Notes: a model not told the origin generated them from the letters alone. Positions 15,101 through 22,541 are shown, numbered from the stretch's first letter. The stretch is 37,674 nt of DNA from Lentisphaerota bacterium (GCA_015061665.1 SUWC01000025.1:1-37674); one strand, 5' to 3'. Numbers and translations are program-made.

Positions 15101-16942
15101 GATCGCGTCCGGCATATCTCCCGACTTCACGGAGCCGAACCACCATACTTCTATCGGCGTATTGGCTGTATTCACGGCGTATATCGCCGAATCAAGCGCG
15201 GCAAACGGGTCTTCGTCGGAAGAAGAGTCGCCATCGACTTCGGTCTGCTCGTCGGATACGGGCGGCTTCGGCGCATGGTAGAGATTCGGGTTCCAGTTGC
15301 GTCCGCGCGAGTTCGGCTCGTAGATGTAGCCGGGAAGATCAGGGTTCACGGCCGCAGCCAGTTCCGCGCCTGCTCCCGCCGCCGCGTCGTGGCGGGTCTC
15401 GAGCTCCATGCCGATATGCCACTCCGCCGCCGTGCGCTCATGCCAGTTGGTATCGGTGTTGAGCACGCTCTCGAACGGCAGGAACCAGATATTGTCGTTG
15501 CCGACCACGCGCAGCAGGAACTTGCCCGCGCCCGTCACCGTGACGACGTTCGTCGCCGCCGTCGCAATTCGCGCCGGGCTCGAGTAGTGCTCGACCTCCG
15601 TCTTGTTCGCATACTCCGGCGGCAGGAAGATGCCGCAGCCGGGATCGGACGAGCCGCCCGTGACGACCTTCGGCAGATGCTCGCCCCAGCGTATCAGGTA
15701 ACGGTCGTGCTCGAACGGCCACAGCGTGCCCATCGGGTCCGTCGATTGCCAGTAGATGTCGGCCTTGTGCGGCGAATCGAGTCCGGACGGCTGGTGCGCG
15801 GCGTCGTTCGGCGCAAGCGCGAACACGCAGCCCGTCTTCGGACTGAAGTCCGTGAAGCCGGAATGCTTGTAGAGATACGGCGAATTGGAGTCGCTGGGGT
15901 CGTCAACGTTGCCAGCGAGGATATTCGCGGTGATGTGGTCGATGTTGTACCCTTCGCCAGTCGGCTTCAGCTCGTCGCCGACTTCCGCGTCGAGTACGGC
16001 CAATATCGGCTCGGACACTTCAACGACTATCGTATAGATCAGCTTCTCCAAGGCGCCGGTGCTGTAGTATGCGAGCACGAACTGTCCGCGCGGGCCGACG
16101 TGCTGGCCGCGGTCGAGGTCGCTGTCGTGCTTCGCGTATGCGCGTATCGAGTGCGTATCGTTATCGACCACTACGCCATAGACGATGTTCGATACCGTTG
16201 TGCCGCTGTTGCCCGATAGCGTCGTCACTTCATAGCGCGGCGCGATGATGTCGGGGTCGCCGAAGAGACGGACGTACTTGAAACTCTGCGCATTCCCGTC
16301 CGTGAGCGAAATCTTCGGGCCACCGAAGTTGTCCTCCGTCCAGAATATCCTGTACGGACGCCCCGACGTGAACCACGCGACCATATAGGCGCGCTGGCGC
16401 GTCTCCGTGGCGCCGCCTGCAGTATTGACAACCCAGTCGATCAGCACCTTGCCGCCGCGGGTGAAGAGGACACGCTCGTTGTCGTTTGTCGCCGTCTTGT
16501 TGTACAGGAGACGCCCTTCGCTCTTGAATGCCGCCGAGTTCATGATGTTCGCGGACGTCAATTCCCAGTTGATCGTCTCGCCCGCCTCGAGCGGGAAGGT
16601 CGTGCACCAGTCGCCAAGGTAGTAGTCATCGACCGGCTCCGATACGCTCATGCCGTACGACGCCGACGCGAGGCGATACACGGTGTTGCCGTTGTTGTCG
16701 CTCGTGCTAGGCTTCGAATCCGCGTCTTGCGCGACGAACCCGCCAGCTGTCAGATACAGCCCGGAAGCATTGGCCTCGCTCCAGTCGGACGCCGTGTTCG
16801 CGCTGTAGATATCAACCTTTACCGAATGCGTAATCCCCAAATCGACGTCGGCGGCGTTATATGCCCTTGCCGTCAGCGAGAGCATCGCACCTGCCGCAAC
16901 CGCAAGCAGGCTGGCCGCGAGGCTAAATTCATTTCTTCTCAT
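9125..16942 (-). CDS. Giant secreted protein with a LamG-like domain (2605 aa)
   Basis: A signal peptide (MRRNEFSLAASLLAVAAGAM..ARA) indicates export. A LamG/concanavalin-like sandwich lies at about residues 640-840 (GGALYLGD..., ATVGFWLNPSP, WTHIALTIATNGVMTVYRDG). Long regions without a recognised family follow. About residues 2010-2250 are strongly helical and Ala/Glu/Lys-rich, probably coiled. The C-terminal 200 residues contain FGKPLIGGDDAFSS (about 2414), RLVGRSVWNDRWLLVIPA (about 2541) and an acidic DSDADGVIDI segment, then end in ARGGY. I recall similar C-termini in large PVC-bacterial proteins and see a faint likeness to the end of Tc-toxin A subunits; neither was checked. It is the last gene of a six-gene operon, 17 nt after its neighbour, with GAGGAGG before the ATG. 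It may act as a large surface scaffold, adhesin or toxin-like shell. The function is unknown. Confidence 0.85.
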   Translation of the reverse strand: MRRNEFSLAASLLAVAAGAMLSLTARAYNAADVDLGITHSVKVDIYSANTASDWSEANASGLYLTAGGFVAQDADSKPSTSDNNGNTVYRLASASYGMSVSEPVDDYYLGDWCTTFPLEAGETINWELTSANIMNSAAFKSEGRLLYNKTATNDNERVLFTRGGKVLIDWVVNTAGGATETRQRAYMVAWFTSGRPYRIFWTEDNFGGPKISLTDGNAQSFKYVRLFGDPDIIAPRYEVTTLSGNSGTTVSNIVYGVVVDNDTHSIRAYAKHDSDLDRGQHVGPRGQFVLAYYSTGALEKLIYTIVVEVSEPILAVLDAEVGDELKPTGEGYNIDHITANILAGNVDDPSDSNSPYLYKHSGFTDFSPKTGCVFALAPNDAAHQPSGLDSPHKADIYWQSTDPMGTLWPFEHDRYLIRWGEHLPKVVTGGSSDPGCGIFLPPEYANKTEVEHYSSPARIATAATNVVTVTGAGKFLLRVVGNDNIWFLPFESVLNTDTNWHERTAAEWHIGMELETRHDAAAGAGAELAAAVNPDLPGYIYEPNSRGRNWNPNLYHAPKPPVSDEQTEVDGDSSSDEDPFAALDSAIYAVNTANTPIEVWWFGSVKSGDMPDAITFPTCAQLYKAIWPLPEETHTIVLASERGSAGESLSATGGALYLGDTNSTAYTTIPAICPSAIGATVGFWLNPSPRAAEYDPVVPGRLLTLSNGTQNVVIDATSATALSVAGKSVTVSTNCWTHIALTIATNGVMTVYRDGESLGECGSIAQADDFFTNSTRFVIGSTTSASFGTIAEGGAWGASGVAIDDATVWPFVLPAEEIAKYVAGGASDMINRRSYEYSFDGAADLMYMPGLPFRFASDAEGRGLMAAIDCLMLAPGGPTRVSGLVKKSGGVSPRVYVQNDRNATGYNPNEEHAFLREGADGYTVWALRNDLNTASSSEPFVLVEYASGGKGAMRLFDVTLTNEVYSTLASDVTAGNLLAGPHPLDFLDGYYNTKNYALETTTEPDGYVVYRDRHNRMWARRDGTTKQFNYYPVKEGFYFPSLGANEQPTFGTLVSWMSCMEHPEPTYSQITSAPPLPWTWNVAWPAPDKTPTMRIAQTLTTADSGLPEVWNALSMAVVYPVPRNETSGGDETSRDGTVVTLIDPTVAQTAPLAIEADFPGEYAFTIGPSGTTQLKSGKYFFTGLPPNISDRFYIDMNAGEDKRMTLVGQMVAKKAGTSYLQINTLSPKERQALKDICVATGAAKERWDAGVDALALKEVQPSLRYVEQESVPVAGENGVPQFVATDVVKVSYSPVDHYALVANGCGTNYVTLIENDSADTTVVPEGSTISMHVIRVVPELYAGALVVLQDPNNKLSEQLNVLYTAPLGDSSDNYVFEWRKRLPAADGRVPEAGLQDWELKESGAGLTSILLGGSGASLAELVNTFYEMRYRAVEGTKPYEMTQGAWSAWCGPTLAEGWVQRVLNNVTPFAQRLSDFYNNAAELNYTMNEQIGGPYRGDVALNDANLENVGLIELYQTVLNKAESLSLSLRINDMNANKQLMEAASRLADLYALLGDEAYSDAANPTIGISATTPSPALYDATSCATYCFANQVPSLLDEELALLRGRSAAVAPNMTTYPYYNRLMWNFTKGITQGEMAYVQNYGIIGSDGEITPEQAAQMYPQGHGDAYGHYLSALWGYYRLLRNPYFEWGAPGMMEMLVADSIVNMDYEDEQKFAMAAAKLVQTGLEVVDLTARKTWRDQGGDTAAGYFDSNTDQGFGFGQWAVRTGLGALYNWATVNSLLPTNETASAFADHSIADVTRDTVPALSLISEAFESLDRKVNMLDSGLNPLGLSDNAIPFDIDPAKLAAGTSHFDQILARAERALDNAGTVLSYANKFGSRLSQILVDEGNDIADQETLEFNYNKDLIAIYGTPYPDDIGPAGTYPQGYEGPDIYHYQYVDLSQYGLDSLDSKMSYTAYVKVPLNDDFGGAPGAKTDDTVTISYNVTPGGMLVKPSAWTGVRGSEGSIQTAYRDFLQAYNKVKTSIRYYEDMEDDLAEAVTACTAQLKNANKARELKQALSGLKIAYSVVKGVTDVVIDVAETAASVTDIVSDGIVKSSPTLTVAGMAIGTDVARVASGTASTALKLSMKTGTDVTKRVAKSVQDASGAALDLIEHSMDIALADIENYDVWVDLHWEMVERCFAVETAAFDMQEAYGALVAAEAAYRQEVAKGSALMAEREMVRKQLSNNAVAKRYTDMYLRVQRNRALSKFNSAFDIAQRYVWQLAKVYDYETGLLSSDKQAGDAFLREIVATRALGDKGITVVADGTDGGLWDVVTRMKANWDVLGPTIGANNQDNATKWFSLRYSLFRIKPDSSGDAAWRRELAKYKVDDIFANEEVKRYCKPLQSVNSTPGEPEPGFIIPFSTTVNLAENVFGKPLIGGDDAFSSSDYAIRIQAAGVDFVGYNALTVATQLGLGAEPDIYLVPVGNDYMRTPSGRSNQILAYKVIDQVLPLPYQVGASELSDDDWLASFTGLDGTVDSAATIRRHSTMRVGSETTSTRLVGRSVWNDRWLLVIPAASLSSNRAQAFKTFINGLDSDADGVIDIPGVSDIRLGIKASARGGY

Positions 16943-16959
16943 ATCCTTGCCTCCTCGCC

Positions 16960-17787
16960 TTAGTTGCCGCTGTATGGCGTGCAGTAAATCGTGCCGTCCG
17001 CATCAGCACATTCTGGCAAATCAAGGTAGTTCTTATTCATCGGGATCGTTATGATCATCGGTATTTTGATATTAGAATTATTCCATTTTGCATCCTGGTT
17101 GTTGCTGGGGTCCTTGGTCGCGACTAGTGTGACAAATCCCATAGGCAGTTCGCCCTTGTGCTGCTGCCCTTTTGTGTGGTTGATCGGTCCAACGCTGCTT
17201 TGACCAAACACTTCCACATGTCCGTTTTCAGGTTTGAGGATCTTCACATGCGAGCGAAGCGAACCCATTTGCAGCTTGGAGATTGTGAAGTCCCCCGTCC
17301 CGCAAAAATCCAGGGAGTTGGTAATGTTGAGCGAGTCAACATTGACCGTGTTTGCGACAAGTTCGCGCACATTCGCTTCAACGAAACTGGCCGAGTGCGG
17401 TGCCACGCTGACGCGCTCGGCATATTTCGCAAGAGGCGCGGAAAGGACTTCCTGTCGCGGCGTCTGCTCTGGCGCGTCGCCCAAGGTCACACCAAGATAG
17501 TGCGCGCCATTATCGAGAAACGCGGCCTGCAGGTTGTTTCCAGAAAGAATGCTCTGGAAAGCACCGTCCGCCGATGGCTTCTCGGTTTTCGTCTGCGTCC
17601 AGACCGGCGTCCTATCGTACTCGCCTTTATAGAGCGCATACTTCACTTGTATTTCACTCGGGATGGCCGTGTTGCCGCTTTCCGACGTGATGCGTCCGCG
17701 ATACACAAACGCAAAGTCCTCCGCTGCCAATGCCGACGCTCCCAAGGCGAGAGCGGCTATAACCGATGATGCTAAATTCCTTTTCAT
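16960..17787 (-). CDS. Secreted fibre-like protein, PRQ/PYA module (paralogue 1)
   Basis: This 275-aa protein has a signal peptide (MKRNLASSVIAALALGASALA) and then the module shared by three consecutive genes: F-x-Y-x-G-R near the start, W near a charged stretch, DGAF, YLGVT and PRQ with a nearby AxA-rich turn (TPRQEVLSAPLAKYA). After about residue 130 a beta-helix-like stretch (VNVDSLNITNSL) leads to a unique C-terminal part. That tail is AT-rich: 17041-17100 is 35% GC by count. Such N-terminal modules occur in many exported proteins of Verrucomicrobia, Planctomycetes and relatives. The start is fixed by AAAGGAG before the ATG at 17787; the longer frame lacks a ribosome-binding site and would run into the previous gene. 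It lies 16 nt after paralogue 2. A role as a fibre or tip subunit is inference. Confidence 0.8.
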   Translation of the reverse strand: MKRNLASSVIAALALGASALAAEDFAFVYRGRITSESGNTAIPSEIQVKYALYKGEYDRTPVWTQTKTEKPSADGAFQSILSGNNLQAAFLDNGAHYLGVTLGDAPEQTPRQEVLSAPLAKYAERVSVAPHSASFVEANVRELVANTVNVDSLNITNSLDFCGTGDFTISKLQMGSLRSHVKILKPENGHVEVFGQSSVGPINHTKGQQHKGELPMGFVTLVATKDPSNNQDAKWNNSNIKIPMIITIPMNKNYLDLPECADADGTIYCTPYSGN

Positions 17788-17803
17788 GATTGCTCCTTTC
17801 GTT

Positions 17804-18805
17804 TTACTTAGCCGCTCCAAAATAAACAAACTGTATCTTCGCCTCAGCAACGACGAAGCAATAATCAGTTCCAAGCTTAAGCTTTAGTGTTAAATCTTTA
17901 CCCCGATGAACTGGCACACTCCAAGCATAGAAATGCTGATAATACATCCAACATGTATCGGAGGATCCATCCTCAATAACGCTGTTATCGAGGAATGTAG
18001 TCTGACCATTAGATAGTGTTGCTGTTATATTCCAATTTTGATTCCTGTCATACCCCTGTCCCTGCACAATGGTGCGAACCATTATGATTGCTATGCCATC
18101 CTCGGATGCTGTTATTGTTACTCCATCTTCTTTGCCGTTGCTATTGTTTGTAGAAACAGATTTTGTCACATCTGCCGGGAACCGATGCCAATAGAAGTCT
18201 GGCACGGCCCCGTTCCCCGTGCGCAGGATGGATAACGAGTCTGTCATGCGGTAATTCCCGCGGGAAATCTCGCCTATCGTCAAGTTCCTGACATTTTCGA
18301 GTCCTGCTTTGTCGATAGACAGAGGCTTGGATGTGGCGATGGAGTTCGGTATCAATTTGTCGGCGTTCGCAAGCGTAGTAATTGTGACGGTTCCATCGAG
18401 TTTTAGGTCGCCATCGACCTCGAGGACGCGCGCGGTGGCGGCGCGGATTGCGTATGGCGCGGGCGACACCCGCATCCTCGGGCGAATCTCCGAGCCGCCT
18501 TCCGGCGTTACGCCAAGCCAGAACGTGTCTGCGCCGTCCGCTCCAGATAGCGCGACATCCGCCGTCGTCGCGAAATAGCCTTCGGAGTCTGTTGCAATCG
18601 TTATCTGCGCCGACCCGGCTGCGGTAGATGTCGTTTCCCCCGTGTACACTTTGAGCGCCGCCGCCTTTGTCGTGCTCACGACAGGCGCTCCGTCGCTCCC
18701 CAAGTACCGGCCTTCATACGTAAAACTCTCGGCGCGCGCCGTGATAACGGCAGAAACCACCGCCGCCATCATCGCCAAGGGCAATCTCGTTTTTCTCGTT
18801 TTCAT
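17804..18805 (-). CDS. Secreted fibre-like protein, PRQ/PYA module (paralogue 2)
   Basis: This 333-aa protein has a signal peptide (MKTRKTRLPLAMMAAVVSAVITARA), then FTYEGRY, GYFATTAD, FWLGVTPEGG and PRMRVSPAPYAIRAATA, the clearest copy of the shared module. A short repetitive strand region follows (LEVDGDLKLDGTVTITTLAN). The C-terminal half is different from its neighbours, predicted beta-rich, and ends FVYFGAAK. Base composition drops sharply there: 17821-17880 is 38% GC, against roughly 75% around 18421-18480. AAAGGAG precedes the ATG at 18805. It lies 25 nt after paralogue 3 and 16 nt before paralogue 1. The sharp switch inside one gene suggests that the tail domain was exchanged. The function is not known; binding of a ligand or surface is a guess. 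Confidence 0.8.
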   Translation of the reverse strand: MKTRKTRLPLAMMAAVVSAVITARAESFTYEGRYLGSDGAPVVSTTKAAALKVYTGETTSTAAGSAQITIATDSEGYFATTADVALSGADGADTFWLGVTPEGGSEIRPRMRVSPAPYAIRAATARVLEVDGDLKLDGTVTITTLANADKLIPNSIATSKPLSIDKAGLENVRNLTIGEISRGNYRMTDSLSILRTGNGAVPDFYWHRFPADVTKSVSTNNSNGKEDGVTITASEDGIAIIMVRTIVQGQGYDRNQNWNITATLSNGQTTFLDNSVIEDGSSDTCWMYYQHFYAWSVPVHRGKDLTLKLKLGTDYCFVVAEAKIQFVYFGAAK

Positions 18806-18830
18806 TTCCAAATCTCCTTTCCACTCTCGC

Positions 18831-19652
18831 TTACCAGCCGAAGTTATAAGACGTGACGTAGTAATTCCGTTCATCCGCGGGAATCGACGAGCCTTTTGGA
18901 TAGAAACCAACATAAGGATAGTCAGGATATCCATTTACGTATGGATTGGACCAAAGGATTACAGCCGCATCTGTTGTTGTATTATTTAGAACAAGAAGCT
19001 CGCTAGTAGTAACCTTGCCGACCGGGATGCCGTTCAAAATCTTCGTGCTGTTTACGGATGAAAAGGTCAGACTGCTGTCATCGGGGCAGGTAATCGAAAT
19101 ATTGCCGGCGCTCTGGAGCGAGTTGGATACTACAAGTGTCGCAACCGTTGCGCTGCCGATGTTGACGGTATCGGCGATGAGCCTGTCAGCCTTTAGGTTC
19201 TCGATGCGGTCCGCCGACACGGCGCTCAAGGCGCGCGGGACGGATGCGAGTTTCTGGCGCGGCCGAAGTTCGTCGTAGTTCTCCACGGAAAGTCCGATCC
19301 AGAAATCGGTGCCGCCCGACGCGAATGCGTCGGAGAGCGATTCATACTGCTGTAAGGCGTCGCTTGGACTGCCGTGGGAATCGGATAGCGTGACGTTGAA
19401 CGAGCCGTCCGCCTCGACGCGCACGGGGAGTGTGCGCCCCCAAAGCGGCCGTCCGCCGGATGCGCGGTTGTAGAGGCGGAACGACATGGGCTTCGGGAGG
19501 CGCGACTCAATCTGCGAGCCGTCCGCCCGCTCGAGCCTGCCGCTGTATGCGAACTTGGCCGGCACGTCCGTCGTCGCCTCTGCCGCGCCGGCTATCGCCA
19601 CAGCCGCCGCCATTGCCATCGCAAACCTGATTCCTGCTTTCATAAGTTTCAT
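18831..19652 (-). CDS. Secreted fibre-like protein, PRQ/PYA module (paralogue 3)
   Basis: This 273-aa protein has a signal peptide (MKLMKAGIRFAMAMAAAVAIAGAAEA), then FAYSGRLE, PLWGR, DGSFNVTL, FWIGLSVEN and RPRQKLASVPRALSAVSA. A beta-helix-like stretch (LIADTVNIGSATVATLVVSN) precedes a Tyr/Asn/Gly-rich C-terminus (YPDYPYVGFYPKG...YYVTSYNFGW). The tail is AT-rich: 18901-18960 is 37% GC by count. The ATG at 19652 lies 4 nt after the stop of the 587-aa gene, whose last codons provide GGAGAA as ribosome-binding site, so the two are translationally linked. The three paralogues have no catalytic motifs that I can see. Confidence 0.8.
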   Translation of the reverse strand: MKLMKAGIRFAMAMAAAVAIAGAAEATTDVPAKFAYSGRLERADGSQIESRLPKPMSFRLYNRASGGRPLWGRTLPVRVEADGSFNVTLSDSHGSPSDALQQYESLSDAFASGGTDFWIGLSVENYDELRPRQKLASVPRALSAVSADRIENLKADRLIADTVNIGSATVATLVVSNSLQSAGNISITCPDDSSLTFSSVNSTKILNGIPVGKVTTSELLVLNNTTTDAAVILWSNPYVNGYPDYPYVGFYPKGSSIPADERNYYVTSYNFGW

Positions 19653-19656
19653 TGTC

Positions 19657-21420
19657 TTATTCTCCTTCCTTGATGACTGCGGCGTCTGTGACGCGCTTGA
19701 GCGAGAAGAGTCCGCGCATACGTATTCTTTCCTTGCGGAGCCCGTCGAGATACCAATCCGCCGCACCGAAGGTGATCTCCTCCGGCAGCGCGGCCTTGGT
19801 CGATACGCCGTTGTCGTCGCGCCAGGCGAGGATGATGGTATTTGTGACGGAAAACATCTCCGGCTTTATAGGTCCGATGAAGTTGTCGAGGACGTCGCCG
19901 GAAGGCGCTGGGCTTGAATAGTCAGCCTGCTTACCGTCGTGGTCCGGGTGCCACGCATGGCGGAACGGATTCTCCTTGGAGTCTGCGGCGACGGTGAAGC
20001 GGAACGTCGCCTCGCGGCCGAACTCCGGCGCGGAGGTGTCGGTATTTTCGCCGGCCGCGACTGCGCGGTTCGCCGTATCAATGAATATGGAGGAGAGTCG
20101 CCGCGCCGCGACGCCGCTCGGCACATCCGGCAGGTCCTTATACAAGGTAGTGCGCATCGCGCCCGTGGAATCCGCCTCCTGCGCCGCCGCCACGCGCTGC
20201 AGGAGCGTCATCGCGCCCGCGCTGTCGACGTGAAGGAGCATCGTAGCGGAGAGCGGCTTTGCGACAGACATGAGGTTTCCCTCCTTGTCCGCGACCTGCG
20301 CGATCTTGAGCGAGCCGACCCAGAGTCCGGCCGGGAAGGCGGCGTTGTCTTCGTCGTATGCGTCCGGCGTCGCCGTGACAGGCAGGCGCACGCGCATCTT
20401 CGTTCCGCCGAGGTCGCGTATCGCGAGCACCGAGCCGTAGGTCAGGCCGGAGTCAAGGTCGCTCTTGTTGCACCGGAACGTGAAGCGCCGCGTCGCGCCA
20501 GCCTCAAGCGTCGCGTTTGTGCTTGTGAACGCCTCCCACGTCGAATAGCTGGTGATGTTTGTGCTTTGGCTGTAGATATAGAGCGGAACGGGCGTCTCGC
20601 CCGTTTTCGCCGAGGCTTCCAGAGTGAGCGAAATCTCGCGATTGGTCGTGGAGGCGTTGTGGACGGAGAACGAGGCGAGGCTTATGCCGGACGGGAACGC
20701 AAGCCCATCCTCAAGGCCCGTCTCCACTTCCAGGACGCCCGGCCAGTCGCCGACAACCTCGCTCTCGAAGGCGTATGCCTTGCCACCGGAGAGCTTCGGG
20801 TTGGGCTTGAAGACGTTGAGCTGTGCGATGCTGGGCGCCTCGGGCTTCTCGCCGAAGATCTTGTAAGGCCTTTGCGCATTCTTTACGCCGCACGGCGCGT
20901 CGCCGAAGTACGTCTTGGCCGCGACCTCCTCGCCCGCCGGAATCGCAACGGGCGCGTATGTCGCAAGCCCTCCGTCCGCCGAGACCTGCCAGCTCACGCG
21001 CGGCGTCTGCGGAACGCCAGTGAACGTCTTTTCGCAGTCCTGCGTCGCATACACGAAATAGACGAGGCCTCCTATCACCTGACCCATCGTCGAGTGCGGC
21101 GGGTCGTTGATGTCCCAGACGAGATGCGAAACGGCGTGGCGCGTAGTATCCGTGCCTTGCACGGAGAGCTGCGCCGTCGCGGAATACACCGTCGACCTGT
21201 AGCACGTCGCCTTCGCCACAGGCATCGACGACCAGAACCTCTGCGCACTCGAATCCTCAGGCGTCGATTCGATGTATACCGCGTTCCACCCCTTTGAAAG
21301 GGATAGCGTCTCTTCGATGTGGCTCGCATGCGCGGCGAAGGCCGCCGACAGCGCCAGCACTATTGCCGCTGGCAGGGCGACGTGTCCCCGCGCCGCCGCA
21401 TCTGGTTGGAATCGCCTCAT
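19657..21420 (-). CDS. Secreted 587-aa protein of unknown function
   Basis: After a signal peptide (MRRFQPDAAARGHVALPAAI..FAAHA) the mature protein begins with LSLSKGWNAVYIESTP, a start I associate with exported proteins of PVC bacteria. It is predicted all-beta. Several motifs look conserved in kind: GLWVGSLKI (middle), LLHVDSAGAMTLLQRV, ENPFRHAWHPDHDG and a final GLRKERIRMRGLFSLKRV. No catalytic signature is visible. Its ATG overlaps the stop of the preceding gene (TAATG), with GGAGG in the end of that gene, so translation is coupled. It is the second gene of the secreted operon and, by size, a candidate core or anchoring component next to the three fibre-like paralogues. A role in assembly is inference from operon position only. 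Confidence 0.82.
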   Translation of the reverse strand: MRRFQPDAAARGHVALPAAIVLALSAAFAAHASHIEETLSLSKGWNAVYIESTPEDSSAQRFWSSMPVAKATCYRSTVYSATAQLSVQGTDTTRHAVSHLVWDINDPPHSTMGQVIGGLVYFVYATQDCEKTFTGVPQTPRVSWQVSADGGLATYAPVAIPAGEEVAAKTYFGDAPCGVKNAQRPYKIFGEKPEAPSIAQLNVFKPNPKLSGGKAYAFESEVVGDWPGVLEVETGLEDGLAFPSGISLASFSVHNASTTNREISLTLEASAKTGETPVPLYIYSQSTNITSYSTWEAFTSTNATLEAGATRRFTFRCNKSDLDSGLTYGSVLAIRDLGGTKMRVRLPVTATPDAYDEDNAAFPAGLWVGSLKIAQVADKEGNLMSVAKPLSATMLLHVDSAGAMTLLQRVAAAQEADSTGAMRTTLYKDLPDVPSGVAARRLSSIFIDTANRAVAAGENTDTSAPEFGREATFRFTVAADSKENPFRHAWHPDHDGKQADYSSPAPSGDVLDNFIGPIKPEMFSVTNTIILAWRDDNGVSTKAALPEEITFGAADWYLDGLRKERIRMRGLFSLKRVTDAAVIKEGE

Positions 21421-22289
21421 TACTTAACCTCCACTTTGTAGAACATCTGTGTCGCATCGGGCACGGGCGTCACATAGAGCTGAGTCTCGCCGACGTCATC
21501 GTCCTCCGCATATTCGGTCTCTGCGGCGTAGGTCGTGCGCTGCTGCTCGGCATCCTCGCTATCGACACTGAACTTCTGCGTAGCCCAGTCGGGATTCGTC
21601 AGCGTCGTCGCGCTCTTGAGCGCATAGACGTGTCCGCCAACATACTCGAACGCCAGCATGTTCGATGTCTCGCCGACACTGAACGACGTCACCCGCAGGT
21701 AGTCGCTGGCGTCGAACGGATTGGTGCCGGCCATGAACTCCTTGTAGTTGTCCTGGCCGTCCCCGTCCCAGTCGGCATTGGCGCTGTATTCGCTGTGGCC
21801 ATACTCGTCCATCAGCGCGGCTATGTTGGCCAGGTAGTCCTCGGGAATGCAGACCTTCTCTTCGCCGGAGTAGGGGAACTCCATGGATTTTGCATAGCGG
21901 ATAGAGCAGTTGGTCACGGCCGAAGCGCAGAGAACAGGCGGAAACTTTTCCGATGCGGCGGCGCGAACTCCCCGCGAACTGCGAACGACGCAGACGGGCG
22001 CATCGCCTACCGCCGCCGTCGTTGCCGTCGCGACCGTCGCGACCGGCACCTCGAGCTTGAAGTTCACGCCCTCGCTGTCAGGATCCGTCACCGTTGCGAC
22101 CGCGAGAATGTTGCCGTTCGTCGAGACTGCCTCGATGGTCATCTCGTCCTCGGCAGTCATTGCCCGGTTGTCGTACCGGCTCAAAGTGCCGGCGTAAACG
22201 TAGGTGCCTATGGGGAAGCTCACCGCCTGCACCGCCGTCGCCCCCAGCACAGCCGTCAGCGCCAACATCGTCTTCACTGCTTTCTGCAT
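21420..22289 (-). CDS. Secreted protein with TSP3-like calcium-binding repeat, first gene of operon
   Basis: This 289-aa protein has a signal peptide (MQKAVKTMLALTAVLGATAVQA). Residues of about 168-188 read NADWDGDGQDNYKEFMAGTN, the Asp-rich calcium-binding repeat (DxDGDGxxNxxE, then GTxP) typical of exported PVC proteins. A small beta domain (LRVTSFSVG...VYALKSATTL) follows and ends FYKVEVK, a common kind of C-terminus in this genome. The start at 22289 is set by a perfect AAGGAGG nine nt upstream; the longer frame from 22337 is rejected. The promoter at 22388-22417 lies about 100 nt upstream, so this is the first gene of the six-gene operon. It may link components together by calcium-dependent contacts; that is a guess. 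Confidence 0.82.
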   Translation of the reverse strand: MQKAVKTMLALTAVLGATAVQAVSFPIGTYVYAGTLSRYDNRAMTAEDEMTIEAVSTNGNILAVATVTDPDSEGVNFKLEVPVATVATATTAAVGDAPVCVVRSSRGVRAAASEKFPPVLCASAVTNCSIRYAKSMEFPYSGEEKVCIPEDYLANIAALMDEYGHSEYSANADWDGDGQDNYKEFMAGTNPFDASDYLRVTSFSVGETSNMLAFEYVGGHVYALKSATTLTNPDWATQKFSVDSEDAEQQRTTYAAETEYAEDDDVGETQLYVTPVPDATQMFYKVEVK

Positions 22290-22387
22290 CGTCTTATCCT
22301 CCTTGCATGATCCCCCGCCATCCAGTAGCCAGTGCAACGCTCTTTGCGTAGCCCTGTGCTGACGAAGGTTTCTTGCTTGTTGTCGGT

Positions 22388-22417
22388 ATTATAGCAGTTT
22401 TGGTTTGGGCTTGTAAA
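22388..22417 (-). promoter_or_regulatory. Sigma70 promoter of the six-gene secreted operon
   Basis: On the minus strand TTTACA (22412-22417), an 18-nt spacer and a perfect TATAAT (22388-22393). No other convincing promoter interrupts the six genes that follow. Confidence 0.75.
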
Positions 22418-22439
22418 GCGGGCTTCAGCAGGCTTCAGC

Positions 22440-22458
22440 TTGGAGGTTCCCCAATTTT
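22440..22458. repeat. Partial copy of the dispersed repeat start
   Basis: The 19 nt TTGGAGGTTCCCCAATTTT are the first bases of the repeat at 8913 and 36731. Beyond them the sequence differs. Confidence 0.6.
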
Positions 22459-22522
22459 CTGGCATGAAAACGGCCACACCCCAGTAAACAAAGGATGAAG
22501 TGGCAATTTTCATTTTGTCTCA

Positions 22523-22541
22523 AAGCGGCGAGACGCCGCTT
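22523..22541. repeat. Mobile-looking hairpin module AAGCGGCG-AGA-CGCCGCTT
   Basis: A perfect 8-bp stem with a three-base loop is followed by CCCCCAGT. The same hairpin and flank recur at 36911-36937 with loop GGA. It has no T-run, so it is a REP-like repeat rather than a terminator. The intergenic stretch 22418-22796 contains no gene; it holds this hairpin, a 22-bp palindrome and inverted GCTTGCTCAG copies. Confidence 0.65.

Noticed and set aside
12947..16219. Plus-strand open frame of 1090 codons opposite the LamG gene
   Set aside because: Arg-rich low-information composition and full overlap with a gene that has a signal peptide and LamG motifs; an antisense artefact. The same holds for the plus-strand frames at 11135-12877, 19939-21297, 23415-24560, 26061-27434 and 30451-31674.
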